Of a stretch of 64,000 nucleotides of DNA, positions 35,567-45,117 are shown piece after piece. Numbering within the stretch: position 1 is the stretch's first letter; the number at the start of each line of letters is the position of its first letter. The notes under the pieces were generated by a model. The model was given only the letters and a program-made list of their open reading frames with translations, did no database searches and was not told the origin of the DNA. Both the position numbers and the translations under genes were made by a program. Source of the stretch: Gammaproteobacteria bacterium (GTDB lineage Bacteria > Pseudomonadota > Gammaproteobacteria > Ga0077536); the NCBI GenBank assembly GCA_016209015.1, contig JACQWY010000045.1, positions 55,598 to 119,597 of the forward strand, written 5' to 3'.

Positions 35567-36808
35567 ATGACCAAGCAAGTCCTCTTCATCGCCTTTCACT
35601 TTCCGCCGATCCAGGGCAGCAGCGGAGTGCATCGCAGCCTCGCGTTCACGAAATACCTGCCGGCCTGCGGCTGGCAGCCGACGGTGCTGACCGTTCACCC
35701 GCGTGCCTACGAGAGCGTCCGCGAGGAGAACTTGCGCCTGCTGCCGCCGACACTGCGCGTCGAGCGCGCGTTCGCGCTCGACGCGAACAGGCATCTCGCG
35801 ATTGCCGGCCGTTATCCGGATTTTCTCGCGCTCCCCGACAAGTGGCAGAGCTGGATCGTCGGCGGTGTGCTGCGCGGCCTCGCACTCTGCCGCGAATTGA
35901 AGCCCGCGGCGATCGTCTCGACCTATCCCATCGCCTCGGCGCACGTGATCGGCTATGCCCTGCGGCGTCTGACGGGGATCCCGTGGCTCGCGGATTTCCG
36001 TGATCCCATGCTGCAGAACGATTTCCCCCACGGTGCGGCCGTCCGGCGCGCGTTCGGCTGGGTGGAACGTCGCGTGTTCGCGCACGCCGATGCCGTGACC
36101 GTGACGACGGACGGCGCACGGCGCTTCTACGGCGATCGTTATGGCGCGGCCGCGACGCGCAAGACGACCGTCATCCCGAACGGCTTCGATCCCGAGATGT
36201 TTCCGGCCCCGCCCGGCCCCGCCGTGCCGCCGCCGGCCGGGCGTCCCGTGAAGCTCCTGCACAGCGGCCTGCTCTATCAGGACGATCGCAATCCGGATCC
36301 GTTCTTCGCCGCCATCGCTGCGTCGAAGCGCGACGGCGCGCTCGATGCCGGCCGCCTGCAGGTGACGTTGCGCGCGAGCGGCAACGACGACGACTATCGC
36401 GCCCGTACGGTCCGGCTCGGTATCGACGACATCGTTCACCTCGAACCGCCGAGGCCCTACCAGGAAGCCCTGCAGGAGATGCTCGATTCCGACGGCCTGC
36501 TCATCTTCCAGTCGAGCGGCGTGAACAAGCAGATCCCGGCAAAGCTCTACGAATACCTCTACGCGCGCCGTCCCATCCTCGGACTCACGGATCCGGACGG
36601 CGACACCGGGCGTCTGCTGGCCGAGCTCGGCATCGACATGCTGACGCGGCTCGAGGACGAGGCGGCGATCCGCGCCATGCTGCCCGCGTTCATCGACCAG
36701 ATCCGCGCCGGCACCGTGCGCCTGCCGCCGGCCGCCGCGGTCGAAAAGCTGTCGCGACGTTCCGGCACGGAGGAACTCGCGCGGCTGCTCGACGACTTCG
36801 CCGCGTGA
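35567..36808 (+). CDS. Glycosyltransferase, GT4-like
   Basis: A 413-residue GT-B glycosyltransferase. The N-terminal QVLFIAFHFPPIQGSSGVHRS glycine-rich loop, WLADFRDPM in the linker and a C-terminal KLYEYLYARRPILGL donor-binding block are typical of GT4-like enzymes of EPS clusters. It would add a sugar from a nucleotide donor to a lipid-linked intermediate at the cytoplasmic face. The start is placed at the ATG at 35567; a GTG at 35531 would add 12 residues before the conserved region. It overlaps the next gene by GTGA. Confidence 0.85.
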   Translation: MTKQVLFIAFHFPPIQGSSGVHRSLAFTKYLPACGWQPTVLTVHPRAYESVREENLRLLPPTLRVERAFALDANRHLAIAGRYPDFLALPDKWQSWIVGGVLRGLALCRELKPAAIVSTYPIASAHVIGYALRRLTGIPWLADFRDPMLQNDFPHGAAVRRAFGWVERRVFAHADAVTVTTDGARRFYGDRYGAAATRKTTVIPNGFDPEMFPAPPGPAVPPPAGRPVKLLHSGLLYQDDRNPDPFFAAIAASKRDGALDAGRLQVTLRASGNDDDYRARTVRLGIDDIVHLEPPRPYQEALQEMLDSDGLLIFQSSGVNKQIPAKLYEYLYARRPILGLTDPDGDTGRLLAELGIDMLTRLEDEAAIRAMLPAFIDQIRAGTVRLPPAAAVEKLSRRSGTEELARLLDDFAA

Positions 36809-39126
36809 CCGCCTCCGAACCCGCAGGAAGCCATGTGATACGCCAGGAAGTGATACTCCCCGCCGCCGCGACCCGCCTCCAGGCCGACGGCGAGGCGCCG
36901 CTCGCGCTCGTCATCGGCATGAGCATCCAGGGCCTCGCCGTCGCCCGCGCGCTCGCCCGCAACGGCGTACGCGTGCACGCGCTCGAGCAGACCCGGCAGC
37001 CGCCCGGCACGCGCACGCGCTACGCGACCCTGCACTACGCGACGGGCGTGAACTCCGATCGCCTCGTCGACATCCTGCTCGAGCTCAGGCCCCGCCTGCC
37101 GAGCACGAAGCCGGTAGTGCTGTTCCCCGGCAGCGACAACATGGTCCGCGCGATCGCGAACGGCTGGGAGCAGCTCGCGCCGCACTATGCGCTGAGCTGG
37201 CACGAGAGCCGCGGGCTCGTGCTGTATCTGCAGAACAAGGATCATCTCGAGAATCTCTGCGACGAGAAGGGCATCGCCTACCCGAAGTCCGTGCTCGTCA
37301 GCGAGGATGCCGATCTCGAGACCGTGTTCGCGAAGCTCGCCTTCCCGCTGCTCGTCAAACCGATCCGGCCGCTCTCGGGCTTCAAGGCGATCAAGATCCA
37401 GGAGCGCCACGAGCTCTTCGAGCTGCTGAACCAATACCGCGCCGACCTGCCCTACCTCGTCCAGGAATGGATCGAGGGCGACGAAAAGCAGCTCCTGTTC
37501 TGCACGATGTACATGGATCACGGCAGGCCGCTCTGCCACTTCACCGGGCGCAAGCTGCGCTCGCGCCCGCGCGGTCTCGGCATGGGCACGGTCGTGGAAT
37601 CCTGTGACGACGAGGAGGCGCTGCGCATCTCGCGTCAGTTCGTGGAGAACCTGCCGCTCTCGGGACCGATCGCCGTCGAGTTCAAACGCGACCCGGCCGG
37701 CAAGTACTGGCTCATCGAGCCGAACGTCGGACGCACCGAGTACTCCGTCGACCTGCTGATCCAGAACGGCATCAATCTCCCGCTGATCGAATACTGGTCG
37801 GCGCAGGGCTTCGACGTCGACGTGCCGCCGTATCGCCGACCCGTCGTGTGGTTCGACAGCGAGCGCGACACGCTCGCGTATCCGCAGCTCTGCCTCGAGA
37901 GCGGGTCGCTGAAGCCCGTCGGCAAGCATCCGGTGTTCCCGTATCTCGGCCACGGTGACGCGGGGCCGTTCCTGCATTCGACGCGCAACCGGCTGTTGCG
38001 CCCGGTGCAGGGTGTCGTGAACCGCCTGCGCCGGCTCGCCGGCCTCGATCTCGGCGCGATACTCGAGCGCCATGCGCGCCTCGCGGATCTGCCCGCGGAG
38101 GCGCGTGAATTCCTGCGCGCGCGCGGCCAGCAGAATCTCTTCTTCGGCGAGAGCTGGTTCGAGAATTACGAACGCGAGGTCGCGGTACACGAGGGCCGAC
38201 CCGAGTGGTACTGCGTCTACAATCAGCAACGCCGCCTGCTCGGCGTGTGGCCCTTCGTCAGGATGCCGCGGGCCTGCGGCGACGTACTGAAGGGCATGAG
38301 CAATTACTACACGCCCTACGTGACGCTGCCGCACGACGCGCGCAACGACACCGATCTCGTGATGCTGCGCTCGGCGTTGACGTCGATCGTGCGCACGGCG
38401 TCGTATCTGGAAATGTTCCAGGTCGCACCCGACGACGAATTCCTGAAGCTGCTCGCAAGCCGCTTCGGGCCGCTGACCACGGTGGAGATGCGCAGCAAGT
38501 TCACCGTGAACTGGTTCGACGACGTGCGCGACGTCGCTGCGTACTGGCGGCGCCGCGATCCGCTGCTCGTCAACACGCTGGCGCGGAAGACGCGCAAGCT
38601 CGAGCGCGAGGCCCGGCTCGAGGTCCGCATCGAGTCGGATCCGGAGGCGGTCGAACGCGGCATCGCCGACTACTTCAAGGTCTACGACCACAGTTGGAAG
38701 AGCCGCGAGCCGCATCCGGGCTTCATCCAGAACCTCATGCGCTATACGGCGCGCGAAGGCCTGCTGCGTCTCGGCCTGCTCTACATCGACGGTGAGCCCG
38801 CCGCGGCGCAGCTCTGGTTCGTGCAGAACGGCACCGCGTCGATCTACAAGCTCGCCTACGATCAGAAGTTCGAACATCGTTCCGCGGGGACGCTGCTGAC
38901 GGCGCGCATGATCGACCACGTGACGCGCCACGACGGCGTGACGAAGCTCGACTATCTCACCGGGGACGACAAGTACAAGAGCAGTTGGATGAGCAACAAC
39001 CGGCCGCTGGTCACGGTCTGGCTCGCCGATCTGACGCGGCCGTGCGCCTGGTACTACTACGCGCGCAAGCGGCTCGCCCGGCTCTGGCATCGCCTCGCGC
39101 GGGACGGCGAAGGCGACGCGGCCTGA
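36805..39126 (+). CDS. ATP-grasp ligase fused to a GNAT/FemAB-type acyltransferase
   Basis: A 773-residue two-domain protein. Residues about 30-400 form an ATP-grasp ligase preceded by a Rossmann-like domain (LALVIGMSIQGLAVARAL, FPLLVKPIRPLSGFKAIKI, YLVQEWIEGDEKQLLF, LIEPNVGRTEYSVDLL). Residues about 440-760 form a GNAT domain of the BioF2/FemAB kind (GLLRLGLLYIDGEPAAAQLWF, TLLTARMIDH, DYLTGDDKYKSSW). One chain could thus activate a carboxylate and transfer the product. The start is a GTG overlapping the glycosyltransferase stop (GTGA). An EPS-decorating role is inferred from position. Confidence 0.85.
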   Translation: MTASEPAGSHVIRQEVILPAAATRLQADGEAPLALVIGMSIQGLAVARALARNGVRVHALEQTRQPPGTRTRYATLHYATGVNSDRLVDILLELRPRLPSTKPVVLFPGSDNMVRAIANGWEQLAPHYALSWHESRGLVLYLQNKDHLENLCDEKGIAYPKSVLVSEDADLETVFAKLAFPLLVKPIRPLSGFKAIKIQERHELFELLNQYRADLPYLVQEWIEGDEKQLLFCTMYMDHGRPLCHFTGRKLRSRPRGLGMGTVVESCDDEEALRISRQFVENLPLSGPIAVEFKRDPAGKYWLIEPNVGRTEYSVDLLIQNGINLPLIEYWSAQGFDVDVPPYRRPVVWFDSERDTLAYPQLCLESGSLKPVGKHPVFPYLGHGDAGPFLHSTRNRLLRPVQGVVNRLRRLAGLDLGAILERHARLADLPAEAREFLRARGQQNLFFGESWFENYEREVAVHEGRPEWYCVYNQQRRLLGVWPFVRMPRACGDVLKGMSNYYTPYVTLPHDARNDTDLVMLRSALTSIVRTASYLEMFQVAPDDEFLKLLASRFGPLTTVEMRSKFTVNWFDDVRDVAAYWRRRDPLLVNTLARKTRKLEREARLEVRIESDPEAVERGIADYFKVYDHSWKSREPHPGFIQNLMRYTAREGLLRLGLLYIDGEPAAAQLWFVQNGTASIYKLAYDQKFEHRSAGTLLTARMIDHVTRHDGVTKLDYLTGDDKYKSSWMSNNRPLVTVWLADLTRPCAWYYYARKRLARLWHRLARDGEGDAA

Positions 39127-39142
39127 ACCGCGCCGCGGCGAT

Positions 39143-40942
39143 TCAGGATATTCCCGCGCCCTCGAGCCAGAGCTCGAGCACCGTCAGGATCCACAAGAGC
39201 TCGCCGTAATACGCAGCCGAGCCCGTCTGGTGCATCCCGACCGCCTGCTCGAGGAACGCCGGCGCGAAGATGCGGCGCCCGGCGAGCGAGTCGAGCGTCG
39301 CGCGGACGATTTCGCGCAGGCCGGGATCCTCGCGCATCCACACGCCGAACGGCAGCCCGAACCCGTGCTTGCTCTTGTCGATGATCGCACGCGGCAGGAA
39401 GCTGCCGAACGCGCGCTTGTAGAAGCCGCGCAACTCGCGCCCCGGCAGCATCGTCGCTTCCGCGATCCGCGTCGAGAAATCCACCACGCCGTCATCGAGC
39501 ATCGGATAGCAGACGTCCACGCCCGCGAGCTCGCACATGCCGTTGACTTTCACGAGGTCGTTGTCGGCGAGCGTGAACTTCCAGTCGAGGTAGAGCATGC
39601 GCTGCAACGCCGAGCCCGAAGCCGCTTCGCCGTAGCGGTGACGCCAGGCCTGCCACGGTGCCTGGCGATCGACGTGCGCGAACCAGTCGCGCTCGAATAC
39701 CGCCGCAGCGTCCATGCGCTGCAGGAAGTTGTAGGACTGCAGGCGATCCGGCAGCCCCATGCGCGCCTGCTGGATGTAGCGCCAGCCCTTGCCCGGAATC
39801 GACCAGTCCTTCAGAAACGGCAATATCGCGTAGCCGGTCTCCAGCGCGCCGCGCAGGAATTCCGGCAGATGCTGGTAGCGTTCGAAGACGTCCTGCTCGA
39901 CGTAGCGCGTGTTGCCCGCGAAGAGCTCGTCGCCGCCGTCACCCGCGAGCATGCGCGCGACGCCGGCGTCTTTCGCCATGCGCGCGCAGAAGTACGCGGG
40001 GATCGCCGAGGAGTTGCCGAAGGGTTCGTCGTAGAACCGCGCGATGACCGGCAGCATGTCGACGACGTCGCGCGGCGTGACGAAATATTCGTGATGCCGC
40101 GTGCCGAAATAGTCCGCGGCGAGCCGCGCATAGCCGGACTCGTCGTAGCCCTGGGCATCGAAGCCGATCGTGAACGTGTCGGCTTCGTGCTGCACGCGTT
40201 TCAGCATACCGGCGACACTCGAGCTGTCGAGTCCGCCGCTCAGGAACGCGCCGTTCGGCACGCCGCCCTGGTGACGCGCGACCGCGCGCTCGAGCCGCTC
40301 GGGCAGCTCGCGTTCGAGCGCCGCGGCGTCGGCTGCCGGCAGCGTGACGAAGTCCGGCAGCCAGTAAGTCCGCTGCCGGGCGCGACCGCCGATCCAGCCC
40401 AGGGCTTCCGCGGGACGCAGCTTCGCGATGCCGCGGAAAATCGTCTGCGGGCTCGGTATGCAGTGATAGAAGACGTAGTCGTAGATCGACTGCGGATCGA
40501 GGTGGACCGGCACTTCCGGATGCGCCCGCACGCCGCCGAGGCGCGACGCGAAAACGAGGCCCGCCGGCCCGGCGCAGTAATAGATCGGCAACATGCCGAA
40601 GCGATCGGTGGCGATGAGCGCGGCGTGACGCGCGGGATCGACGATCGTCAGCGCGAAAGGTCCCGGCAGGCCCTCGACGCAGGAGCGGCCGGCGGCATAA
40701 TCGGCGGCGACGCGCGCCGCCAGCGCCGGGCCCTCGCCTGCCGGTCCGTGGCCGCCCAGCACCACGATCAATCCGTCGTCGGCGCGATGCACGAGGCACT
40801 CGCCATAGGCCGCGATCCCGAAACCCGCGCCGCTTGCGCTGCACGCCGGCACCGTGTCCGCCAGACGCTCCGGGCGCATCGCGGCCAGCGTCGCTTCGGG
40901 CGCCGTGCCGCCGTGCCCGATCCATCCGCTCACGAAATACAT
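39143..40942 (-). CDS. Asparagine synthase-like protein lacking the glutaminase cysteine
   Basis: A 599-residue protein with the two-domain plan of class-II asparagine synthases. The synthetase PP-loop SGGLDSS (about residue 250) and LAGDGGDELFAGN are intact. The N-terminus reads MYFVSGW: the catalytic Cys2 needed to release ammonia from glutamine is absent and no other start restores it. The domain may instead use free ammonia or another amine as nucleophile, making an amide on an EPS sugar acid or amino acid. It converges on the ATP-grasp/GNAT gene and is divergent from a deacetylase gene. Confidence 0.88.
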   Translation of the reverse strand: MYFVSGWIGHGGTAPEATLAAMRPERLADTVPACSASGAGFGIAAYGECLVHRADDGLIVVLGGHGPAGEGPALAARVAADYAAGRSCVEGLPGPFALTIVDPARHAALIATDRFGMLPIYYCAGPAGLVFASRLGGVRAHPEVPVHLDPQSIYDYVFYHCIPSPQTIFRGIAKLRPAEALGWIGGRARQRTYWLPDFVTLPAADAAALERELPERLERAVARHQGGVPNGAFLSGGLDSSSVAGMLKRVQHEADTFTIGFDAQGYDESGYARLAADYFGTRHHEYFVTPRDVVDMLPVIARFYDEPFGNSSAIPAYFCARMAKDAGVARMLAGDGGDELFAGNTRYVEQDVFERYQHLPEFLRGALETGYAILPFLKDWSIPGKGWRYIQQARMGLPDRLQSYNFLQRMDAAAVFERDWFAHVDRQAPWQAWRHRYGEAASGSALQRMLYLDWKFTLADNDLVKVNGMCELAGVDVCYPMLDDGVVDFSTRIAEATMLPGRELRGFYKRAFGSFLPRAIIDKSKHGFGLPFGVWMREDPGLREIVRATLDSLAGRRIFAPAFLEQAVGMHQTGSAAYYGELLWILTVLELWLEGAGIS

Positions 40943-40992
40943 TTTTGCGAAATTCCCCGTCGTTTTCCGGCCGCCGCCATCCAATTCGCGCC

Positions 40993-41024
40993 GCCGAGGC
41001 CGTAGTATAGAGGACCGCCTCGGC
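40993..41024. promoter_or_regulatory. Inverted repeat in a divergent EPS promoter region
   Basis: Perfect 8-base arms GCCGAGGC and GCCTCGGC flank a 16-base centre that contains a leftward TATACT, a good -10 for the asparagine synthase-like gene. It sits in the 157-base gap between that gene and the rightward deacetylase gene, and could be an operator or an RNA hairpin. Confidence 0.3.
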
Positions 41025-41099
41025 CGTGGTTGTCAGAGATCGATTCTGGCGCTGCGCGCGCCGTCGCGGTGCCCAGGACAATTTCGGAATTCGACACGC

Positions 41100-42074
41100 A
41101 TGCTGGCATCCGGCCTCCGCTTCGCTCTGCAACTCGCGGCACACGCCGAGCGTCGGCTCTCGATCGTCACGTTCCATCGCGTGCTGCCCGCGCCGGATCC
41201 CCTGCTGCCCTTCGAGCCCGACGTCGCGGCCTTCGACACGCAGCTCGCGTGGCTCGATTCCGCGTTCCGCATCGTGCCGCTGCCCGAAGCCGTCGCCCGA
41301 CTCGCGGCGGGCACACTGCCGCCGCGTGCGCTGTGCCTGACGTTCGACGACGGCTATCGCAACAATCTCGAGTGCGCACTGCCGGTGCTGCGCAAGTACG
41401 GCGCGCCGGCGACCGTGTTCGTCAACACCGCCTATCTCGGGGGCGGCATGATGTGGAACGATCAGCTCATCGAAGCGGTACGCGCCTGGCCGGGCCGGAC
41501 CATCGATCTCGGCGCCCAAGGGGCAGGCAGCTTCGAGATCACCGACGACCGCGCGAGTGTAGCGACCCGGGTGCTGGACGCCTTGAAGTACCTGTCCTGC
41601 GACGAGCGCGCACGCCTCGCGGCGAGCCTGCACCGGAGCAGCGGCAGCACGGTGAACGATCTCATGATGACGCCCGCGGAAGTGCGCACGATGCACGACG
41701 CCGGCATCACGATCGGCGCGCACACGCACAGCCACCCGATCCTCGCGCGTCTCGACCCGGCCGCTGCCCGCGAGGAGATCGCGCTCAATCAGCGCCTGCT
41801 CGGGGACATCTGCGGCACACCGATCACCTGCTTCGCGTATCCCAACGGACGGCCCGGCCGCGATTACGACGAGCGGCACGTCGCCATCCTTAAAGATCTC
41901 GGCTTCGAGGCCGCTGTGACGACCGCACCCGGCACGGCAGGCCGCGGCGCGGATCCCCTGCAGCTCCCGCGCTTCACGCCCTGGGACCGCAGCGAGTCCC
42001 GCTACCTGCTGCGCATGATGCAGAACTATTTTCGTCAGCCTGAAACCATAGGCGGCATCCCGCGCGCCGCCTGA
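41100..42074 (+). CDS. Polysaccharide deacetylase (NodB-like)
   Basis: A 324-residue NodB-fold protein. LTFDDGYRNN carries the metal and catalytic aspartates and IGAHTHSHPILA the two metal histidines, both intact, followed by CFAYPNGRPGRDY. It has no signal peptide; the first 20 residues are weakly hydrophobic, so it may act in the cytoplasm or at the membrane on a lipid-linked glycan. It removes N- or O-acetyl groups. The start is the ATG at 41100. It is followed 12 bases later by a GT2 gene. Confidence 0.88.
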   Translation: MLASGLRFALQLAAHAERRLSIVTFHRVLPAPDPLLPFEPDVAAFDTQLAWLDSAFRIVPLPEAVARLAAGTLPPRALCLTFDDGYRNNLECALPVLRKYGAPATVFVNTAYLGGGMMWNDQLIEAVRAWPGRTIDLGAQGAGSFEITDDRASVATRVLDALKYLSCDERARLAASLHRSSGSTVNDLMMTPAEVRTMHDAGITIGAHTHSHPILARLDPAAAREEIALNQRLLGDICGTPITCFAYPNGRPGRDYDERHVAILKDLGFEAAVTTAPGTAGRGADPLQLPRFTPWDRSESRYLLRMMQNYFRQPETIGGIPRAA

Positions 42075-42086
42075 TCTGGAGCCGTC

Positions 42087-42920
42087 ATGAACGCGTCCGC
42101 GAAACTGTTCTCGGCCGTCATCCTGAGCTACAACTCCGCCCGCTACATCAAGCACTGCCTGAACACGCTCGCCGCGGCGTTCAGTGCTTTCGCCGAACCC
42201 TGCGAGATCTGGGTCGTCGACAACGGGTCTAGCGACGGCAGCGTCAAACTGATCGAAGAAGCGGCGGCGCTCTACGCCGGCGTGGTACGGCCGATCTTCC
42301 TGCCGGTCAACACGGGCACGACCGTCTCGCGCAACCAGGCGCTGCGCGCGGCGGAAGGCCGCTACGTGCTGGTCCTCGACTCCGACGCGACGATTACCTC
42401 CGATGCGCTCGCGAAGCTGCGCGCGCTGCTCGAGCGCGAGCCCGATGTCGGGATCGCCGTGCCGCGGCTCACCTACCCGGACGGGCGTTTCCAGATTTCG
42501 ACCGATCAGTTCCCGACCGTCACGCGCAAGCTGCAGCGGCTGATGAATCTCAAGACCATGGAAGAGACCGCCGTCGCGCCCGATGCCTCGTGCAACGTCG
42601 ATTACGCGATCTCCGCGTGCTGGCTGCTGCGCCGCGAGTTGCTGGAGGTGGTGGGGCTGCTCGACGAGAACATCTTCTACTCGCCCGAGGACGTCGACTA
42701 CTGCGTGCGGGTGTGGCTCGCCGGCTATCGCATCGTCTACGAGCCCGCCGCGACCGTCATCCACGATGCGCAGGAGCTGTCGCGCGGTAAGAAGATCGGC
42801 AAGTTCAAGCTCAAGCACGCCGAGGGGCTGGGCTACTACTTCCGCAAGCACGGCTACTGCTTCTCGCTCGGCGGACTCTACCGCCGTATTGCAAAAGTCG
42901 CACCCTCGCACGCGGGCTGA
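42087..42920 (+). CDS. Glycosyltransferase family 2
   Basis: A 277-residue GT-A enzyme. The N-terminal FSAVILSYNSARYIKHCL, VVDNGSSDGS and the metal-binding LVLDSDATI (DxD) motifs are clear, and SPEDVDYCVRVWLAGY is the acceptor-side block seen in rhamnosyl-type GT2 enzymes. It acts at the cytoplasmic face in EPS assembly. It is paired with the upstream deacetylase and converges on the next GT4 gene; a short hairpin (arms GCCGCT/AGCGGC at 42924-42937) spans the end of that gene. Confidence 0.9.
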   Translation: MNASAKLFSAVILSYNSARYIKHCLNTLAAAFSAFAEPCEIWVVDNGSSDGSVKLIEEAAALYAGVVRPIFLPVNTGTTVSRNQALRAAEGRYVLVLDSDATITSDALAKLRALLEREPDVGIAVPRLTYPDGRFQISTDQFPTVTRKLQRLMNLKTMEETAVAPDASCNVDYAISACWLLRRELLEVVGLLDENIFYSPEDVDYCVRVWLAGYRIVYEPAATVIHDAQELSRGKKIGKFKLKHAEGLGYYFRKHGYCFSLGGLYRRIAKVAPSHAG

Positions 42921-42929
42921 GGCGCCGCT

Positions 42930-44099
42930 TCAGCGGCCCCGCGCCGCGATCACCCGCTCGAAGAGCTCGTACTGTCCACGGCTCGTCGCGTCCCAACTGA
43001 ATGCCTCCGCATAGGCACGCGTCGCCGCGCGTTCAGGATAGGCGGCGAACAAGCGATGGTACGCCGCGACGAGACCGGCCGCCGAGCGCTCGTCCGCGAG
43101 CACGCCGGCGGCAGCCGCGGCCACGACCTCGGGCGTGCCCCAGATCGCCGTCGCGATCACCGGCGTGCCGCAGGCCATGGCCTCCAGCAGCACGTTCGCC
43201 CAACCCTCGCGGCTGGAGAAGAGGACGAGCGCGTCCGCCGCGTTGTAGTAGCGCGGGAGCTCCTTCTGCGCGACGAGTCCCGCGAAGCGCACGCGCTCCG
43301 CGACAGCGTATTGCCTCGCCAGGGCCTCGAGGCGCGCGCGCTCCGGTCCGTCGCCGACGAGCACGAGCGTGACGCCCGGCAGGTCGCGCAACGCCTCGAG
43401 CGTCAGATGATTGCCTTTCAGCTCGACGAGATTGCCGACCGACAACAGCACGCGGCCCGAGAGTCCGAGCGCCGCGCGCGCCGCTGCGCGGTCGGCCGGT
43501 TCGAAGCGCTCCAGGTCGACGCCGTTGCGCAGCACGGTGACTTTCTCCGCCGGCGCCCCGAGCTCCACGAGCGCATCCTTCAGTGCCTGGCAGACCGTCA
43601 CGAGCGCGTCGGCTTCGCGGATCGCCCATTGGATGGCACGCCGCGGCCCCGCGTAAGCCGTCATGAGCGTGATGTCGCTGCCGCGCGCCGTGACGACGAC
43701 GGGCTTGCCGAGCCGCTTGCCGATCTTCACGGCGGCGACGCCGTCCGGGTAGAAGAAATGCGCATCGATGAGGTCGAAGTCGCTCGCATGCGCCGCGACC
43801 TCGGAATACGTCGTCGCCGCCATCAGCGGCGGGGAGAAGCGCCAGGACACGCTCGGGATCACGGGATAGCGCGGATGCCCGATCGCGATCCCATGGCGCG
43901 CCTCGTGCCGCGGCACGCGCGCGAACACGCCGAACGAGCCGAAGCAGGACGCGCGCAGAGGAAACCACGGGACGGGAGCGACGACGCGCGCCGAGACGCG
44001 CTCCTGGGCGCAGAGCATGCGCAGCCGGGTCTCGATGAAGATGCCGTGACGCGGCTGAACGGCGTTCGGATACAGCGAGGAATAGGTCAGGATCCGCAT
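42930..44099 (-). CDS. Glycosyltransferase family 4
   Basis: A 389-residue GT-B enzyme: MRILTYSSLYPN at the start, DLIDAHFFYPDGVAA, VVTARGSDI, a LLSVGNLVELKGNH linker and the GT4 donor site SREGWANVLLEAMACGTPVIAT. It would use a nucleotide sugar to extend the EPS unit at the cytoplasmic membrane. The start is taken at the ATG at 44099, with homology from its first residues, rather than the ATG at 44123, which overlaps the preceding GT2 stop. Confidence 0.9.
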   Translation of the reverse strand: MRILTYSSLYPNAVQPRHGIFIETRLRMLCAQERVSARVVAPVPWFPLRASCFGSFGVFARVPRHEARHGIAIGHPRYPVIPSVSWRFSPPLMAATTYSEVAAHASDFDLIDAHFFYPDGVAAVKIGKRLGKPVVVTARGSDITLMTAYAGPRRAIQWAIREADALVTVCQALKDALVELGAPAEKVTVLRNGVDLERFEPADRAAARAALGLSGRVLLSVGNLVELKGNHLTLEALRDLPGVTLVLVGDGPERARLEALARQYAVAERVRFAGLVAQKELPRYYNAADALVLFSSREGWANVLLEAMACGTPVIATAIWGTPEVVAAAAAGVLADERSAAGLVAAYHRLFAAYPERAATRAYAEAFSWDATSRGQYELFERVIAARGR

Positions 44100-44115
44100 G
44101 CGTCGGACACCGGGT

Positions 44116-45087
44116 TCAGGCACGCACCGGGAGTCGGCACAGCGTCTTGACCAGGGCCATGCCGGTCTTCACGTCCGGCGCGAGCCTGAGCGCCTTCGCA
44201 TAGGCCTCGGCCGCGGCGTCGAATTCCTTGTGGACGCGCCGCGCGTAGCCGAGCTCGGCGCAATAGCGCGCGATCTTCGCGCGGTAGGCGCGGCGGAACG
44301 TGTCGTCGATGACCGGCTCGAGGCGCGCGAGGTGATGCTCGTGCAGCATGATCGACTCTTCGAGCAGTCGGCTCGGGTTCTTCGAGATGCCGCCGGGGTG
44401 CAGCCGGTAGTGACCGAGAATGCGATCGATGAACAGCACCGGGCACAGCCGCGTGAGACGCAGCCACATGTCGGTGTCGTCGACGATCTTGTAGCGCGTG
44501 TCGAAGCGCAGCGCGTGATCGAGCAGCACCGCGCGCGGGACGCTCACGGAACAGGTATGGAGCCCCGCATAGCACAGGGCCGCGAACTCCCAGTACGTCG
44601 GTCGCAGCGCATAACAGTCCGCTTCGAGGGGCCGGAGATGACGCTCGGCGACGGTCGTGAAGGCGGCGTTGCCGAGGTAGGTTCCCGGCAGGGTCTGCCC
44701 CTGCGCGTCCACGAAGCCGAGATTGTGGAAGACGACCTGGCCGTCGCCATGACGGCGCAGAGCCTCGTCGATGCTCGCCAGGCGATCCGGCGTGTGCAGG
44801 TCGTCGGAGTCGATGAACGTGACGTGATCGCCGCGCGCCATTTCGATGCCGATGTTCCGGCCCGTCGACGGCCGCCCTGAATTCGGCTGGGTGTGCACGC
44901 GGATCCGGGGATCCCGCGCGGCGTATTCGGCGATTACGTCCGAGGTGCCGTCGGTCGAACCGTCGTCGACGATGATCAGCTCGAACGATGCGAGGTCCTG
45001 GGCGAGGATGCAGGCGATCGTCTCCCCGATGTAATCCACCCGGTTGTAGGCCGGCATCAGGATCGAGAAGCGGGGTCGTACGGGCAT
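44116..45087 (-). CDS. Glycosyltransferase family 2
   Basis: A 323-residue GT-A enzyme with FSILMPAYNRVDYIGETI, IIVDDGSTDGT and the DxD-type FIDSDDLHTP, then a C-terminal helical region with tetratricopeptide-like character (RAYRAKIARYCAELGYARRVHKEFDAAAEAYAKAL). The tail suggests contacts with other EPS proteins. It lies between the flippase and a GT4 gene in the same leftward operon. Confidence 0.9.
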   Translation of the reverse strand: MPVRPRFSILMPAYNRVDYIGETIACILAQDLASFELIIVDDGSTDGTSDVIAEYAARDPRIRVHTQPNSGRPSTGRNIGIEMARGDHVTFIDSDDLHTPDRLASIDEALRRHGDGQVVFHNLGFVDAQGQTLPGTYLGNAAFTTVAERHLRPLEADCYALRPTYWEFAALCYAGLHTCSVSVPRAVLLDHALRFDTRYKIVDDTDMWLRLTRLCPVLFIDRILGHYRLHPGGISKNPSRLLEESIMLHEHHLARLEPVIDDTFRRAYRAKIARYCAELGYARRVHKEFDAAAEAYAKALRLAPDVKTGMALVKTLCRLPVRA

Positions 45088-45117
45088 CTGTTCCTCCTCA
45101 CGCGCCGGGTCGCGCGT

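Noticed and set aside
36559..39090. 843-codon leftward frame opposite the ATP-grasp/GNAT fusion
   Set aside because: Same reason: antisense shadow with composition bias and no motif, while the opposite strand encodes two recognisable domains.
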